Positions 7,977 to 16,197 of a stretch of DNA of 64,000 nucleotides are shown in pieces (position 1 is the first letter of the stretch; each line of letters starts with the position of its first letter). The position numbers and the translations under genes are program-made. The DNA is from Streptomyces sp. CB02980. GTDB taxonomy: Bacteria > Actinomycetota > Actinomycetes > Streptomycetales > Streptomycetaceae. The stretch lies in NCBI RefSeq assembly GCF_014451325.2, contig NZ_JACSCH020000009.1:216176-280175 (forward strand). The letters run 5' to 3'. The notes beneath the pieces were generated by a model, which had not been told where the DNA came from, did no database searches, and saw nothing but the letters and a program-made list of their open reading frames with translations.

Positions 7977-8027
7977 CGCGGGAGGGTGGCCCGCGACATC
8001 CGGGCCAGCACAGGGAGAACGCCACAC

Positions 8028-9476
8028 ATGCCCCTCAACCGCAGAGAGTTCACGAAGCAGTCCGCCGTCGCCGGTGCGGGCCTCGCCCTCACCGGTGTCG
8101 TCGGCGCTCTCGCCACCGCGCCCGAGGCCCTCGCCTCCGACGACCTGGAGACGTACGGAGCCGGTCACGGCCACGACCACGGTCATGGGCACGGTCACGG
8201 CCACCGGCTCGGGTACGGAGAGCTCGTCGCCGACCCCGAGGGGATGCTCGCCCTGCCCGCCGGGTTCTCGTACCGCGTCATCACCCACAGCGGTGTGACC
8301 CGGCTGGAGTCCGGCGAGTTCACGCCCTCCAACCACGACGGCACCGCCGCCTTCGCCGGACCGCGCGGCACCACGTACCTGGTCAACAACCACGAGCTCA
8401 AGGGCACCCGCGACAAGTGGGACCACCCGGTCCCGCTCACCGAGGGGCTGGTCTACGACCCGGCCGCGGCCGGCGGCTGCACGGTCGTCGAGGTGCACCG
8501 GGACGGCACCGTCGCCGAGTGGGTCGGCATCGCCGGCACCTCCACCAACTGCGCGGGCGGCAGCACCGCCTGGGGCACCTGGCTGACGGGCGAGGAGAAC
8601 TCGGACCGCGCCGGCGTCAACGGCATGACCAAGGACCACGGGTACATCTTCGAGGTCGACCCGCGCGACCGCCGCGCCAACCGCGCCCCCAAGCCGGTGA
8701 AGGCCTTCGGCCGGTACGACCACGAGGCCGTCGTCATCGACCCCAAGCGCGGCCACGCCTACCTCACCGAGGACGCCTCCAACCCCAACGGGCTGCTCTT
8801 CCGCTGGGTGCCGCCGAGGGGCTTCGAGCACGGCCGCGGCAAGCTCCGTACCCTCGCCGACGACGCAGGTGTGCTCCAGGCCGCCAAGTGCATCGACTCC
8901 GCGGGCCGCTTCGTGGACGACCTCTCCCGGGCGAGCCGGATCGGCACCGTCTACGGCGTGGACTGGGTCGACGTCCCGGACCGTGACGGCCGCACCGTCT
9001 CCGTCCGCAAGCAGTTCACGGACGGCCAGGTCACCCGCGCCCGCAAGCTGGAGGGCATGTGGTGGGCCGACGGCGGCGCGTACGTCGTCTCCTCCTACGC
9101 GCGCGAGGAGAGCCCCGGCGCCGCGCACGACGGCCAGGTCTGGTTCTACGACCCCAAGCGCCGCACCGTCACCCTCAAGGTGCTGCTCGGCGTGAACGCC
9201 GCCCCGGACGTGGACGGCGCCTACGACGGCCCCGACAACATCACCGTCTCCCCGTACGGCGGGCTCGTCATCGCCGAGGACGGCGAGGGCGTCCAGCACC
9301 TCTTCGGCGCCACCGACTCGGGCCGCACCTACCCGATCGCCCGCAACGACCTCAACGGCAGCGAGTTCACCGGCGTGACCTTCTCGCCCGACGGTGACAC
9401 GCTGTTCGCCAACATCCAGGACCCGGGCATCATGGTGGCGATCACCGGCCCGTGGCGCCGCCAGCCGCGCCGCTGA
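8028..9476 (+). CDS. PhoX/DUF839-family phosphatase, Tat-exported
   Basis: 482 residues from ATG 8028, which places NRREFTKQS (a twin-arginine signal) at the N-terminus, followed by a hydrophobic GAGLALTGVVGALA and a cleavage site near EALASDD. Upstream in-frame starts would bury the Tat signal. Directly after it is a histidine-rich segment, GHGHDHGHGHGHGHR, likely metal binding. The rest matches the PhoX/DUF839 beta-propeller family: LPAGFSYRVI, NNHELKG, GGTWLTGEE-like GTWLTGEENSDR, DHEAVVIDP, GLVIAEDG and GVTFSPDGDTLFANIQ. Calcium/iron PhoX enzymes release phosphate from organic phosphoesters outside the cell. The PHO box upstream fits induction by phosphate starvation. Confidence 0.88.
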   Translation: MPLNRREFTKQSAVAGAGLALTGVVGALATAPEALASDDLETYGAGHGHDHGHGHGHGHRLGYGELVADPEGMLALPAGFSYRVITHSGVTRLESGEFTPSNHDGTAAFAGPRGTTYLVNNHELKGTRDKWDHPVPLTEGLVYDPAAAGGCTVVEVHRDGTVAEWVGIAGTSTNCAGGSTAWGTWLTGEENSDRAGVNGMTKDHGYIFEVDPRDRRANRAPKPVKAFGRYDHEAVVIDPKRGHAYLTEDASNPNGLLFRWVPPRGFEHGRGKLRTLADDAGVLQAAKCIDSAGRFVDDLSRASRIGTVYGVDWVDVPDRDGRTVSVRKQFTDGQVTRARKLEGMWWADGGAYVVSSYAREESPGAAHDGQVWFYDPKRRTVTLKVLLGVNAAPDVDGAYDGPDNITVSPYGGLVIAEDGEGVQHLFGATDSGRTYPIARNDLNGSEFTGVTFSPDGDTLFANIQDPGIMVAITGPWRRQPRR

Positions 9477-9497
9477 CCCTCACCCGGCCTTCACTTC

Positions 9498-9510
9498 TGA
9501 CCTCTGGTCA
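9498..9510. repeat. Short inverted repeat TGACC-TCT-GGTCA
   Basis: A 5-bp inverted repeat with a 3-base centre sits just upstream of the large palindrome and covers the possible -35. It could be a second, lower-affinity operator; no direct evidence. Confidence 0.35.
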
Positions 9511-9512
9511 GC

Positions 9513-9547
9513 TCCATGGACTGACATTTAACATGTCAGTCCATGGA
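9513..9547. promoter_or_regulatory. 35-bp near-perfect palindrome over the GntR start codon (probable autoregulatory operator)
   Basis: Arms of 15 bp (9513-9527 and 9533-9547) are perfect inverted copies around a 5-base centre TTAAC. The right arm contains the ATG at 9543. No ribosome site precedes that ATG, and a -10-like TTTAAC lies at 9527-9532 with a loose -35 TGGTCA at 9505-9510, so the transcript may be leaderless with the operator covering the -10 and the start. Confidence 0.7.
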
Positions 9548-10286
9548 CGCATTACGGCCCGTGGGCCGGACCCTGCTGCGCGACCGGGCCTACGAGGCGC
9601 TGCGCGAGGCCATCGTGCGCGGCGACCTCGCCCCCGGCGCTCCGCTCAAGGACGCCGACCTCGCCGACCGGCTGGGACTCTCGCGCGCACCCGTGCGCGA
9701 GGCCCTGGCCCGGCTCGGCGACGAGGGGCTCGTCGAGTCCAAGCCGCAGAGCTACACGCGGGTCACCCGGCCGGTCAGCCGGGTCGTCCGGGACGCCGCC
9801 TCGGTGGTCCGGGTGATGCACGAACTCGCCGCCAGGACCGGGGTACCCCTGCTGGGGCCGGAGGGCATCCGGGCCATGCGCGAGGCCAACGAGCGCTTCG
9901 CCGCGGCCGTCCGCGCCTCCGACGTCGAGGCCGCCCTCCACGCCGACGACGAGCTGCACCAGGTCCTCGTCGTCGCCAGCGGCAACCATGCCGCCGCCGC
10001 CACGATCGCGCGGTACACCCCCCTGATCCGCCGTGTCGAGCGGCGTCTCTTCGGCGACGCCGGGAGCTGCGGCTCGGCCGAGCTGCACGCGCGGCTCATC
10101 GACGCGTGCGCGGCGGGGGACGCGGGGGAGGCGGTACGGGTCACCACGGAGATCTGGGCGGCCCTTGAGCAGCTCGCGGACGACGCCATCGAGGTGGCGG
10201 AGGTGACGGGCATTCCGGCGCCCGGGGCCCCCACGGCCCCCACGGCGCCCGGGTCCCTCACGGCGCCCGGGTCCGCGGCTCCGTAA
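9543..10286 (+). CDS. GntR family (FCD-type) transcriptional regulator
   Basis: 247 residues. The N-terminal winged helix (about residues 10-75) has the family pattern YEALREAIVRGDLAPG and LGLSRAPVREALARL; an all-helical FCD ligand domain (about 85-215) follows with DELHQVLVVASGN and AELHARLIDAC, where aspartate and histidines usually bind a metal and a small acid. The C-terminus ends in a low-complexity APGAPTAPTAPGS tail. The start is set at ATG 9543 within a palindrome; an in-frame GTG seven codons on is an alternative. It reads toward the ACC deaminase gene 116 bases downstream and probably controls it and itself. Confidence 0.88.
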   Translation: MDALRPVGRTLLRDRAYEALREAIVRGDLAPGAPLKDADLADRLGLSRAPVREALARLGDEGLVESKPQSYTRVTRPVSRVVRDAASVVRVMHELAARTGVPLLGPEGIRAMREANERFAAAVRASDVEAALHADDELHQVLVVASGNHAAAATIARYTPLIRRVERRLFGDAGSCGSAELHARLIDACAAGDAGEAVRVTTEIWAALEQLADDAIEVAEVTGIPAPGAPTAPTAPGSLTAPGSAAP

Positions 10287-10402
10287 CGAGCCTGTCCCAC
10301 GTCCGTCCCGTGCCCGGCCCGCGAGGCCGTCCTCGCGTCCGGCCGCACCCGTCCCCGCGTCCAGGAACGTCGACCAGCAGCCGTCACTCACCGGGAGCCG
10401 CA

Positions 10403-11422
10403 TTGCCGATCACCGACTTCGACCGCTACCCGCTCCTCTTCGGGCCCTCGCCGGTCCATCCCCTGGAACGGCTCACCCACCACCTCGGCGGCGCCACCCT
10501 CTGGGCCAAGCGCGAGGACTGCAACTCCGGTGTGGCGTACGGCGGGAACAAGACCCGCAAGCTGGAGTACCTGGTCGCCGACGCCCTCGCCCAGGGCTGC
10601 GACACCCTCGTCTCCATCGGCGGCGTCCAGTCCAACCACACCCGTCAGGTCGCCGCCGTCGCCGCCCGCGCCGGGCTGCGCTGCGTCCTCGTCCAGGAGA
10701 GTTGGGTCGACTGGCCCGACTCCGTCTACGACAAGGTCGGCAACATCCTGATCAGCCGCCTCGCGGGCGCCGACGTACGCCTGGTGAAGGCGGGCTTCGG
10801 GATCGGCTTCAAGGAGAGCTGGGAGCTGGCCCTGAGGGAGGTCGAGGAGAGCGGCGGGACGCCGTACGCGATCCCGGCGGGCGCCTCCGACCACCGGCTC
10901 GGCGGGCTCGGCTTCGCGAACTGGGCGTACGAGGTGGCGGAGCAGGAGCGCGATCTCGGCGTCTTCTTCGACACGGTGGTCGTCTGCTCGGTGACCGGCT
11001 CCACCCAGGCCGGCATGGTCGCGGGCTTCGCCGCGCTCGCCGAGGAGGAGGGCGGACCGGCCCGCCGGATCATCGGCGTCGACGCCTCCGCGAAGCCCGT
11101 TCCGACGCACGAGCAGATCACCCGGATCGCCCGGGACACCGCCGTCCTCCTCGGCGTCGAGCGCCCGGTGACGGCGGCCGACGTCGAGCTGGACGAGCGC
11201 TACCACGCCGGGGTGTACGGCATCCCGGACGAGGCGACGCTCGACGCGATGAGGCTCGCCGCCCGCACCGAGGGCATGATCACCGACCCCGTGTACGAGG
11301 GGAAGTCGATGGCGGGACTGATCGATCTGGTGGACCGGGGGGAGATCGGCCGGGACTCGACCGTGCTCTACGCCCACCTCGGCGGCCAGCCCGCCCTCAA
11401 CGCGTACAGCGCCCTGTTCTGA
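10403..11422 (+). CDS. acdS: 1-aminocyclopropane-1-carboxylate (ACC) deaminase
   Basis: 339 residues from a TTG start at 10403 with GGGAG five bases upstream; this matches the usual 338-residue length, and earlier in-frame starts add non-homologous sequence. It is a fold-type II PLP enzyme: GGNKTRKLEYL carries the PLP lysine, QSNHTRQVAA the catalytic serine. It has YEGKS (tyrosine-glutamate) and HLGGQPAL (leucine) where true ACC deaminases differ from the closely related D-cysteine desulfhydrases. It cleaves ACC to ammonia and 2-oxobutyrate, so it lets the cell use the plant ethylene precursor as nitrogen source. The adjacent GntR gene is the likely regulator. Confidence 0.93.
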   Translation: MPITDFDRYPLLFGPSPVHPLERLTHHLGGATLWAKREDCNSGVAYGGNKTRKLEYLVADALAQGCDTLVSIGGVQSNHTRQVAAVAARAGLRCVLVQESWVDWPDSVYDKVGNILISRLAGADVRLVKAGFGIGFKESWELALREVEESGGTPYAIPAGASDHRLGGLGFANWAYEVAEQERDLGVFFDTVVVCSVTGSTQAGMVAGFAALAEEEGGPARRIIGVDASAKPVPTHEQITRIARDTAVLLGVERPVTAADVELDERYHAGVYGIPDEATLDAMRLAARTEGMITDPVYEGKSMAGLIDLVDRGEIGRDSTVLYAHLGGQPALNAYSALF

Positions 11423-11439
11423 ACCGGGGACCCGGCCGC

Positions 11440-12678
11440 TCAGAGTGCCTGGGCGGCCGGCTTCACCATGCCCCGGACGGTCCGCGACTTCACGAACTCG
11501 CCCATCGCCGTCATCTCCCACTCGCCGGTGAACTGCTTGATCAGCTTGGCCATCATCACGCCGGTCTGCGGCTCGGCGGTGGTCAGGTCGAAGCGGACCA
11601 GCTCCTCGCCCGTCGCCGCGTCGATCAGCCGGCAGTAGGCCTTGGCGACCTCGGTGAACTTCTGGCCGGAGAACGAGTTCACCGTGAAGACCAGACCGGT
11701 CGCATCGGCGGGCAGCCGGCCGAGGTCGACGACGATCACCTCGTCGTCGCCCGCGCCCTCACCGGTGAGGTTGTCGCCGGAGTGCTTCACCGAGCCGTTG
11801 AGGATGGACAGCTTGCCGAAGTAGCAGCTGTCCAGGTGGTTGCGCTGTGCCCCGTACGCGATGACGGAGGCGTCCAGGTCGATGTCCTTGCCCCGGTACG
11901 CGGGCTCCCAGCCGAGGCCCATCTTGACCTGGGAGAGCAGCGGACGGCCGCCCTTGACCAGGGACACCGTCTGGTTCTTCTGGAGGCTGACCCGGCCCTT
12001 GTCGAGGTTGATCTTGCCCGAGGGGGCGGGGGCCGCGGGAGCGGACGGCGTGGCGGCCGCGATCCGGGGGTCCACCGGGGCGACGGGCGGCGCCGGCGGG
12101 ACCGGGGGCGCCACCGGCGGGGCGACGGGGGCGGGCGGGGCGACGGCGGCGGGCGCGGCCGGGGCGGCGGCGGGCTCGTCGTCCACCGAGACGCCGAAGT
12201 CGGTCGCGATGCCCGCCAGGCCGTTCGCATAGCCCTGGCCGACGGCGCGGGCCTTCCACGCGCCGTTGCGCAGATAGATCTCGACGACGACGAGCGCCGT
12301 CTCGTTGGCCAGCTGCGGCGGGGTGAAGGTGGCGAGGACGGTGCCGTCGTCCGCGTTGCGAAGGGTGGCGGTGGGCTCGATGCCCTGGAAGGTCTGGCCG
12401 GCGGCGTCGGGGCTCGCGGTGACGACGATCCTCTCGATGCCGGCCGGGACGGCGCCGGTGTCCACCAGGATCGCGTCGGGGGCGGCACCGCCGCCGGAGC
12501 GGTAGGTGACACCGGGGCCGGACGGCTGGTTGTAGAAGATGAAGTCGTCGTCCGAGCGCACCTTGCCGTTGGCGCCGAGCAGCAGGCCCGAGACGTCGAG
12601 CCGCACCGGGGCGGCGACGTCCACCGCCACGCGAGCGACGGTGAGGGGGATGTTCGAGCCGGGGGTCATAGCGGTCAT
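11440..12678 (-). CDS. Double TerD-domain protein (tellurium-resistance/stress family)
   Basis: 412 residues from ATG 12678. Two TerD domains: residues about 4-160 (PGSNIPLTVARVAVDV, DFIFYNQPSGPGV) and about 215-405 (INLDKGRVSLQKNQTVSL, GLGWEPAYRG, DLDASVIAYG, HSGDNLTGEGAGDDE, and VFTVNSFSGQKFTEV). The two are joined by a 50-residue proline/alanine linker. In the second domain the calcium-site acidic residues (DLDAS, GDNLTGEGAGDDE) are intact; the first lacks the full set. TerD proteins are cytosolic calcium-binding partners in tellurite/stress response and in Streptomyces differentiation. No terABC genes are nearby. Confidence 0.87.
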   Translation of the reverse strand: MTAMTPGSNIPLTVARVAVDVAAPVRLDVSGLLLGANGKVRSDDDFIFYNQPSGPGVTYRSGGGAAPDAILVDTGAVPAGIERIVVTASPDAAGQTFQGIEPTATLRNADDGTVLATFTPPQLANETALVVVEIYLRNGAWKARAVGQGYANGLAGIATDFGVSVDDEPAAAPAAPAAVAPPAPVAPPVAPPVPPAPPVAPVDPRIAAATPSAPAAPAPSGKINLDKGRVSLQKNQTVSLVKGGRPLLSQVKMGLGWEPAYRGKDIDLDASVIAYGAQRNHLDSCYFGKLSILNGSVKHSGDNLTGEGAGDDEVIVVDLGRLPADATGLVFTVNSFSGQKFTEVAKAYCRLIDAATGEELVRFDLTTAEPQTGVMMAKLIKQFTGEWEMTAMGEFVKSRTVRGMVKPAAQAL

Positions 12679-12714
12679 GCCAGGGCTAACGATCCGGGCG
12701 CCTTTGCCGTTCCC

Positions 12715-12990
12715 TTACCCTCGGCCGGTTCGGCCACCTTGATTACGGGGGTGGTTCCTGGCCTGCCGCTCGTTGCCGAAGCGGTACGAGCCCGTCCACC
12801 GGGCCATGACGAGCTGGGCGTCGCCCGACCCGACCTCGGCGAGGAACTTCTCCGCGCGGGCACCGCGCAGCACGCCCGCGGCCCGGCCCAGGTGGGTGAG
12901 GACCACCGAGCCGTCCCGGCGCTGTTCGTACGTGAATCCATGAGGTCGTGGCATGCCGGGCATCCTGCCGTTCCCGGTCAGATCCGTCAT
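12715..12990 (-). CDS. Small conserved hypothetical protein, 91 residues
   Basis: Begins at ATG 12990 (MTDLTGNGRM). Central sequence HGFTYEQRRDGSVVLTHLGRAAGVLRG is followed by KFLAEVGSGDAQLVMARWTG and a basic, glutamine/arginine-rich tail ending RGGRTGRG-like GGRTGRG. It looks like a small nucleic-acid-associated or scaffold protein with a beta-rich core, but I do not recognise it. It is upstream of and codirectional with the TerD gene (36-base gap) and divergent from the AraC regulator. Confidence 0.65.
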   Translation of the reverse strand: MTDLTGNGRMPGMPRPHGFTYEQRRDGSVVLTHLGRAAGVLRGARAEKFLAEVGSGDAQLVMARWTGSYRFGNERQARNHPRNQGGRTGRG

Positions 12991-13009
12991 ATGAATATTC
13001 TTTCGACCC

Positions 13010-14038
13010 ATGGGTGCAGTGGGGGCGGAGGGGCCGGTGGAACCGGCGGGGGCGGGGGGCGCTGTGGGCACGGTCGACGGGAACTGTTTTCGGACACAGG
13101 ACGTGGACGAGGCGCGCGTCGAGCTCGACGCCCGCTACTACGCGAACCGGATGGACCTCGTCGACCGTGAGCGGCGCCCCTTCGCGGCGCGCTTCGACAC
13201 GGTCGTGCTCGGCCCGCTCGTCATCGGCGACCTGAGCTGCGGGGCCGATGTGCGGATGAGCTTCGGGGAGCTGGGCGCGTACCACCTGAACGCGCCGCTC
13301 AGCGGGCGGATGGAGATGCGCCAGGGCGGGGCCCCGATCGTCGCGACGGAGACCGAGGCCCTGCTGCTCGACCCGGCGGGCGACACCTTCCTCGACCGCT
13401 GGACCGGGGACTGCCGGACCCTGTCGGTGAAGGTCGGGGCGGCCGAGCTGCGCGACCGCCTGGAGGCGCTGACCGGCCGCCCGCCCCGGGGCCCGCTGGT
13501 CTTCGCGCCCGGCCTGGACATCACCCGCGGACCCGGTCTGAGCTGGGTGCGCTTCGCCCGCCAGGTCGCCGCGGAGGCGCTCGCGGGCGAGGGCCTCGCC
13601 CGGCACGAGCTGGTGGCACGCCCCTTGCAGGAGGCGCTGCTCAACGGGCTGCTCCTGGCCGCCGAGCACCCCTGGCGCGAGGCGCTCGCGCATCCGGGGG
13701 AGCCGCGGCGGCCGGCCCCGGTCAAGCGGGTGATGGACGCGGTGCGGGAGCGGCCCGAGCATCCCTTCACGACCACCGAGCTGGCCGCCCTGGCCCGGGT
13801 GAGCGTGCGCCGCCTGCAGGAGTCGTTCCGCGAGTACGTGGGGATGTCGCCGATGGCGTACGTACGGGAGGTCCGCCTCGACCGGGTCCGCGAGGAGCTG
13901 CGGGCGGCCGCGCCGGACGAGGTGGGCGTGAGCGAGGTGGCCTGGCGCTGGGGCTTCGCCCATCAGGGCCGCTTCGCGGCGCGCTACCGGGCGAAGTTCG
14001 GCGAGTCGCCGTCGGAGACCTTGCGCGGGTGCCGCTGA
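13010..14038 (+). CDS. AraC family transcriptional regulator
   Basis: 342 residues from ATG 13010. The first about 25 residues are glycine/alanine-rich low complexity, so a later start is possible, although no clearly better ribosome site is visible. Residues about 50-200 form an AraC-type ligand/dimer domain (YHLNAPLSGRMEMRQGG). The C-terminal HTH_18 domain shows both helix-turn-helices: FTTTELAALARVSVRRLQ and VSEVAWRWGFAHQGRFAARY, ending FGESPSETLRG. Divergent from the small gene at 12990; target unknown. Confidence 0.88.
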   Translation: MGAVGAEGPVEPAGAGGAVGTVDGNCFRTQDVDEARVELDARYYANRMDLVDRERRPFAARFDTVVLGPLVIGDLSCGADVRMSFGELGAYHLNAPLSGRMEMRQGGAPIVATETEALLLDPAGDTFLDRWTGDCRTLSVKVGAAELRDRLEALTGRPPRGPLVFAPGLDITRGPGLSWVRFARQVAAEALAGEGLARHELVARPLQEALLNGLLLAAEHPWREALAHPGEPRRPAPVKRVMDAVRERPEHPFTTTELAALARVSVRRLQESFREYVGMSPMAYVREVRLDRVREELRAAAPDEVGVSEVAWRWGFAHQGRFAARYRAKFGESPSETLRGCR

Positions 14039-14347
14039 GGGTGTCGTCCGCACCCGCGCCGGGGGCCGTGCGCCGGTCGGCAGAGGTCCGGCGTGCGCCG
14101 GGGCGCGCAAGGGGGCGCGTAATTCGCTGACCGGCGGGGTTCCACGCTTCAACCCACCGCGCATTCCGGACAGAGGTCGCGTTCCGCGGCTCGCGATGAT
14201 CTTCATCCGGGCCTACGGTGAGCAGGTCCGGCCGCCAGCGTGTGCGCCGTGACCCGGGCCCCGGCCGGCTCCCCCGTATCAGTCCGGCCGGGTCCTGCGT
14301 ATCCCTCCTGCCCGCCTCCGCGGCTCCCGCCGCTCACGCCGGGACTC
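14039..14347. other. Gene-free stretch between AraC gene and SDR gene
   Basis: About 310 bases downstream of both flanking genes (convergent). Only short unsupported reading frames occur. A single -10-like TACGGT at 14213 has no convincing -35. I see no RNA gene. Confidence 0.5.
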
Positions 14348-15106
14348 TCACGCGAGCCCTCCGTTGCTCATCAGCAGCTGCCCGTTGATCCACTGCCCTT
14401 CGGGCGAGCAGAGGAAGTCGACCAGGTGCGCGGTGTCCCGGGGGGTGCCGAGGCGGCCGAGCGGCGTCTGCCGCGCCAGCTCCTCCCGGAGCGGCTCCGT
14501 CATCCAGCCGGTGTCCACCGGACCCGGATTGACGACGTTGGCGGTGACCCCGAGGTGTGCGAGCTCGCGCGCGGCGGCCAGCGTGATGCGGTCGAGAGCG
14601 CCCTTGCTCGCCCCGTACGGGAGGTTCCCCACGGTGTGGTCGCTCGTCAGGGCGACGACGCGGCCGGTCCCCGGAGGGCCGGCGAAACGCCGGCCGTACT
14701 CCCGGATCAGCAGCCAGGACGCGCGCGCGTTGACCGCGAAATGACGGTCGAAGCTCTCGACGGTGGTGTCGAGGAGCCCGGAGTCGACCGACTCGCAGTG
14801 GCACATGACGAGGGCCGTGACCGGGCGCCCGAGCCGCTCCTCGGCCGTGTCGAAGACGCGCCCGGGCGCCTCGGTGTCGGCGAGGTCGGCCTCGACGGCC
14901 GTGCAGGCGGCGCCCCGCGCGGCGAGCCGCCGGGTGACGGCCGCGGCCGCGCCCCGCTCCTCGCCCCACTCCATGCGCCGGTCGTACGGGGTCCAGTACG
15001 TGAACGCGATGTCCCAGCCGGACTCCGCGAGGCGGTCGGCGATGCCCGCGCCGATGCCGACCGTACGGCCGACGCCGGTCACGAGGGCGAGCGGACGGTG
15101 GTCCAT
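14348..15106 (-). CDS. SDR family oxidoreductase in the uronate module
   Basis: 252 residues from ATG 15106, preceded by AGGAG six bases away. A Rossmann loop TGVGRTVGIG near the N-terminus, an acidic DLADTEAPG, and the YGASK active-site pair mark a short-chain dehydrogenase; the C-terminus is typical (GQWINGQLLMSNGG). The unusual spacing in the glycine loop recalls FabI/FabL-like members. It follows the uronate-dehydrogenase-like gene by 20 bases in the same operon, so a sugar or sugar-acid carbonyl substrate is likely, but the reaction is not readable. Confidence 0.85.
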   Translation of the reverse strand: MDHRPLALVTGVGRTVGIGAGIADRLAESGWDIAFTYWTPYDRRMEWGEERGAAAAVTRRLAARGAACTAVEADLADTEAPGRVFDTAEERLGRPVTALVMCHCESVDSGLLDTTVESFDRHFAVNARASWLLIREYGRRFAGPPGTGRVVALTSDHTVGNLPYGASKGALDRITLAAARELAHLGVTANVVNPGPVDTGWMTEPLREELARQTPLGRLGTPRDTAHLVDFLCSPEGQWINGQLLMSNGGLA

Positions 15107-15126
15107 GGGGATGCTCCTGTCGTCGT

Positions 15127-15936
15127 TCAGTGCGGCCACCGGGGCGGGGTCACGCAGAAGTGGCCGCCCAGGTAGAGGGCGTCGGCGCTGTCCTCCGGGG
15201 GGAAGCCCTTGTCGGCGATGAGCTTCTCCGCGTAGACCTCCGAGTCGTCCCGGGGGGCGAAGCCGAGCGCCCGGGCCGAGGAGAGGTCCCACCACGCGCG
15301 CGTGTTGGCGGACGAGCCGTAGACGACCGTGTGGGCCACCTCCTCGGCGGTGAGCGCGGCGTGCAGGAGACGGGCGCAGTCGGCCGGGCTGAGCCACATC
15401 GACAGCATCCGGACCGAGGTGGGCTCGGGGAAGCAGGAGCCGATGCGGACCGAGACGGTCTCGACGCCGTGCAGGTCCCAGTAGAGCTGGGCCAGGTCCT
15501 CGCCGAAGCACTTGGACAGGCCGTAGAAGGTGTCGGGGCGGTGCGGGGTGCCGACCGGCACGAGCGGGTCGCCCTCGCGCGGCTGCCGGGTGAAGCCGAC
15601 GGCGTGGTTGCTGGAGGCGAACACCACGCGCGGGACGCCCTCCTCGCGGGCGGCCTCGTAGAGGTGGTACGTCCCGGCGATGTTGGCGGCCATGATCTTG
15701 TCGAAGGTCGACTCCAGGGAGATGCCCGCCAGGTGCACGATCGCGTCGACGCCCCGGACCGCCTCGCGCAGCGCAGCGCGGTCCGCGAGGTCGGCGACGA
15801 TCGCGTCCGGCGCCCCCGGCACGGGGGCGACGTCCAGGAGGCGGAGCTCGTAGCCGTACGGGGGCAGCAGCTCCCGCATCAGCGTGCCGACGCCTCCGGC
15901 GGCGCCGGTGAGCAGGACGGTGCGGGGTACGGCCAT
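15127..15936 (-). CDS. NAD-dependent epimerase/dehydratase family, probable uronate dehydrogenase
   Basis: 269 residues from ATG 15936 (AGGAG eight bases upstream). Extended-SDR features: TGAAGGVG dinucleotide loop, VHLAGIS, SSNHAVGF carrying the active-site serine, and YGLSK with tyrosine/lysine. Length, the SSNHAVGF motif and the final PPEDSADALYLGG are those of bacterial uronate dehydrogenases, which oxidise D-galacturonate/D-glucuronate to the aldarolactone with NAD. The divergent kdgD gene takes over the pathway after lactone opening and a dehydratase step, which supports the call. An aldarate dehydratase gene is not in the window. Confidence 0.78.
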   Translation of the reverse strand: MAVPRTVLLTGAAGGVGTLMRELLPPYGYELRLLDVAPVPGAPDAIVADLADRAALREAVRGVDAIVHLAGISLESTFDKIMAANIAGTYHLYEAAREEGVPRVVFASSNHAVGFTRQPREGDPLVPVGTPHRPDTFYGLSKCFGEDLAQLYWDLHGVETVSVRIGSCFPEPTSVRMLSMWLSPADCARLLHAALTAEEVAHTVVYGSSANTRAWWDLSSARALGFAPRDDSEVYAEKLIADKGFPPEDSADALYLGGHFCVTPPRWPH

Positions 15937-15989
15937 GGAGCGGATCTCCTCCGTCGAGCGGCACGCGGTGATGTCCCTCCGCGCACCCG

Positions 15990-16014
15990 TGGCATTCACC
16001 TGAGTGGCATTCAC
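15990..16014. repeat. Direct repeat TGGCATTCAC x2 in the udh leader
   Basis: The 10-base string occurs at 15990-15999 and 16005-16014, a 15-base period, just downstream of the -10 of the minus-strand promoter. Position suits a repressor or attenuation site. Confidence 0.45.
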
Positions 16015-16024
16015 AACCGTGGAC

Positions 16025-16054
16025 ACGCTAGGGAGCGGCCCGACGGAGCGTCAA
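16025..16054 (-). promoter_or_regulatory. Promoter for the udh-like/SDR operon
   Basis: Minus strand: TTGACG (16049-16054), 18-base spacer, TAGCGT (16025-16030). It is a strong match to the housekeeping consensus of Streptomyces. Confidence 0.65.
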
Positions 16055-16081
16055 GAGTGTGCGACAGGGCGCGTTCTCTCC

Positions 16082-16111
16082 TTGACCGGCCCTTCCGCAC
16101 TGTTCTAGCGT
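16082..16111 (+). promoter_or_regulatory. Promoter for kdgD
   Basis: Plus strand: TTGACC (16082-16087), 18-base spacer, TAGCGT (16106-16111). Spacer length and -10 are the same as in the divergent udh promoter. A small palindrome ATGACAGTCAT at 16139-16149 lies in the leader and may be an operator. Confidence 0.65.
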
Positions 16112-16197
16112 GCGAGGCGTCAGCGTTCAAGAATATGGATGACAGTCATAACTGTGCACGAGATGGCCCTGCACGACGGACTTCCCTGGGAGCGACC

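Noticed and set aside
7842..8027. N-terminal extension of the PhoX-family gene
   Set aside because: It would place 62 Gly/Arg-rich residues before a perfect twin-arginine signal and run through the PHO box; ATG 8028 fits.
10403..11422. D-cysteine desulfhydrase instead of ACC deaminase
   Set aside because: The discriminating positions are glutamate (YEGKS) and leucine (HLGGQPAL), the ACC deaminase pair.
14240..15175. Plus-strand open frame of about 310 codons
   Set aside because: Opposite a well-supported SDR gene, no domain, biased composition.
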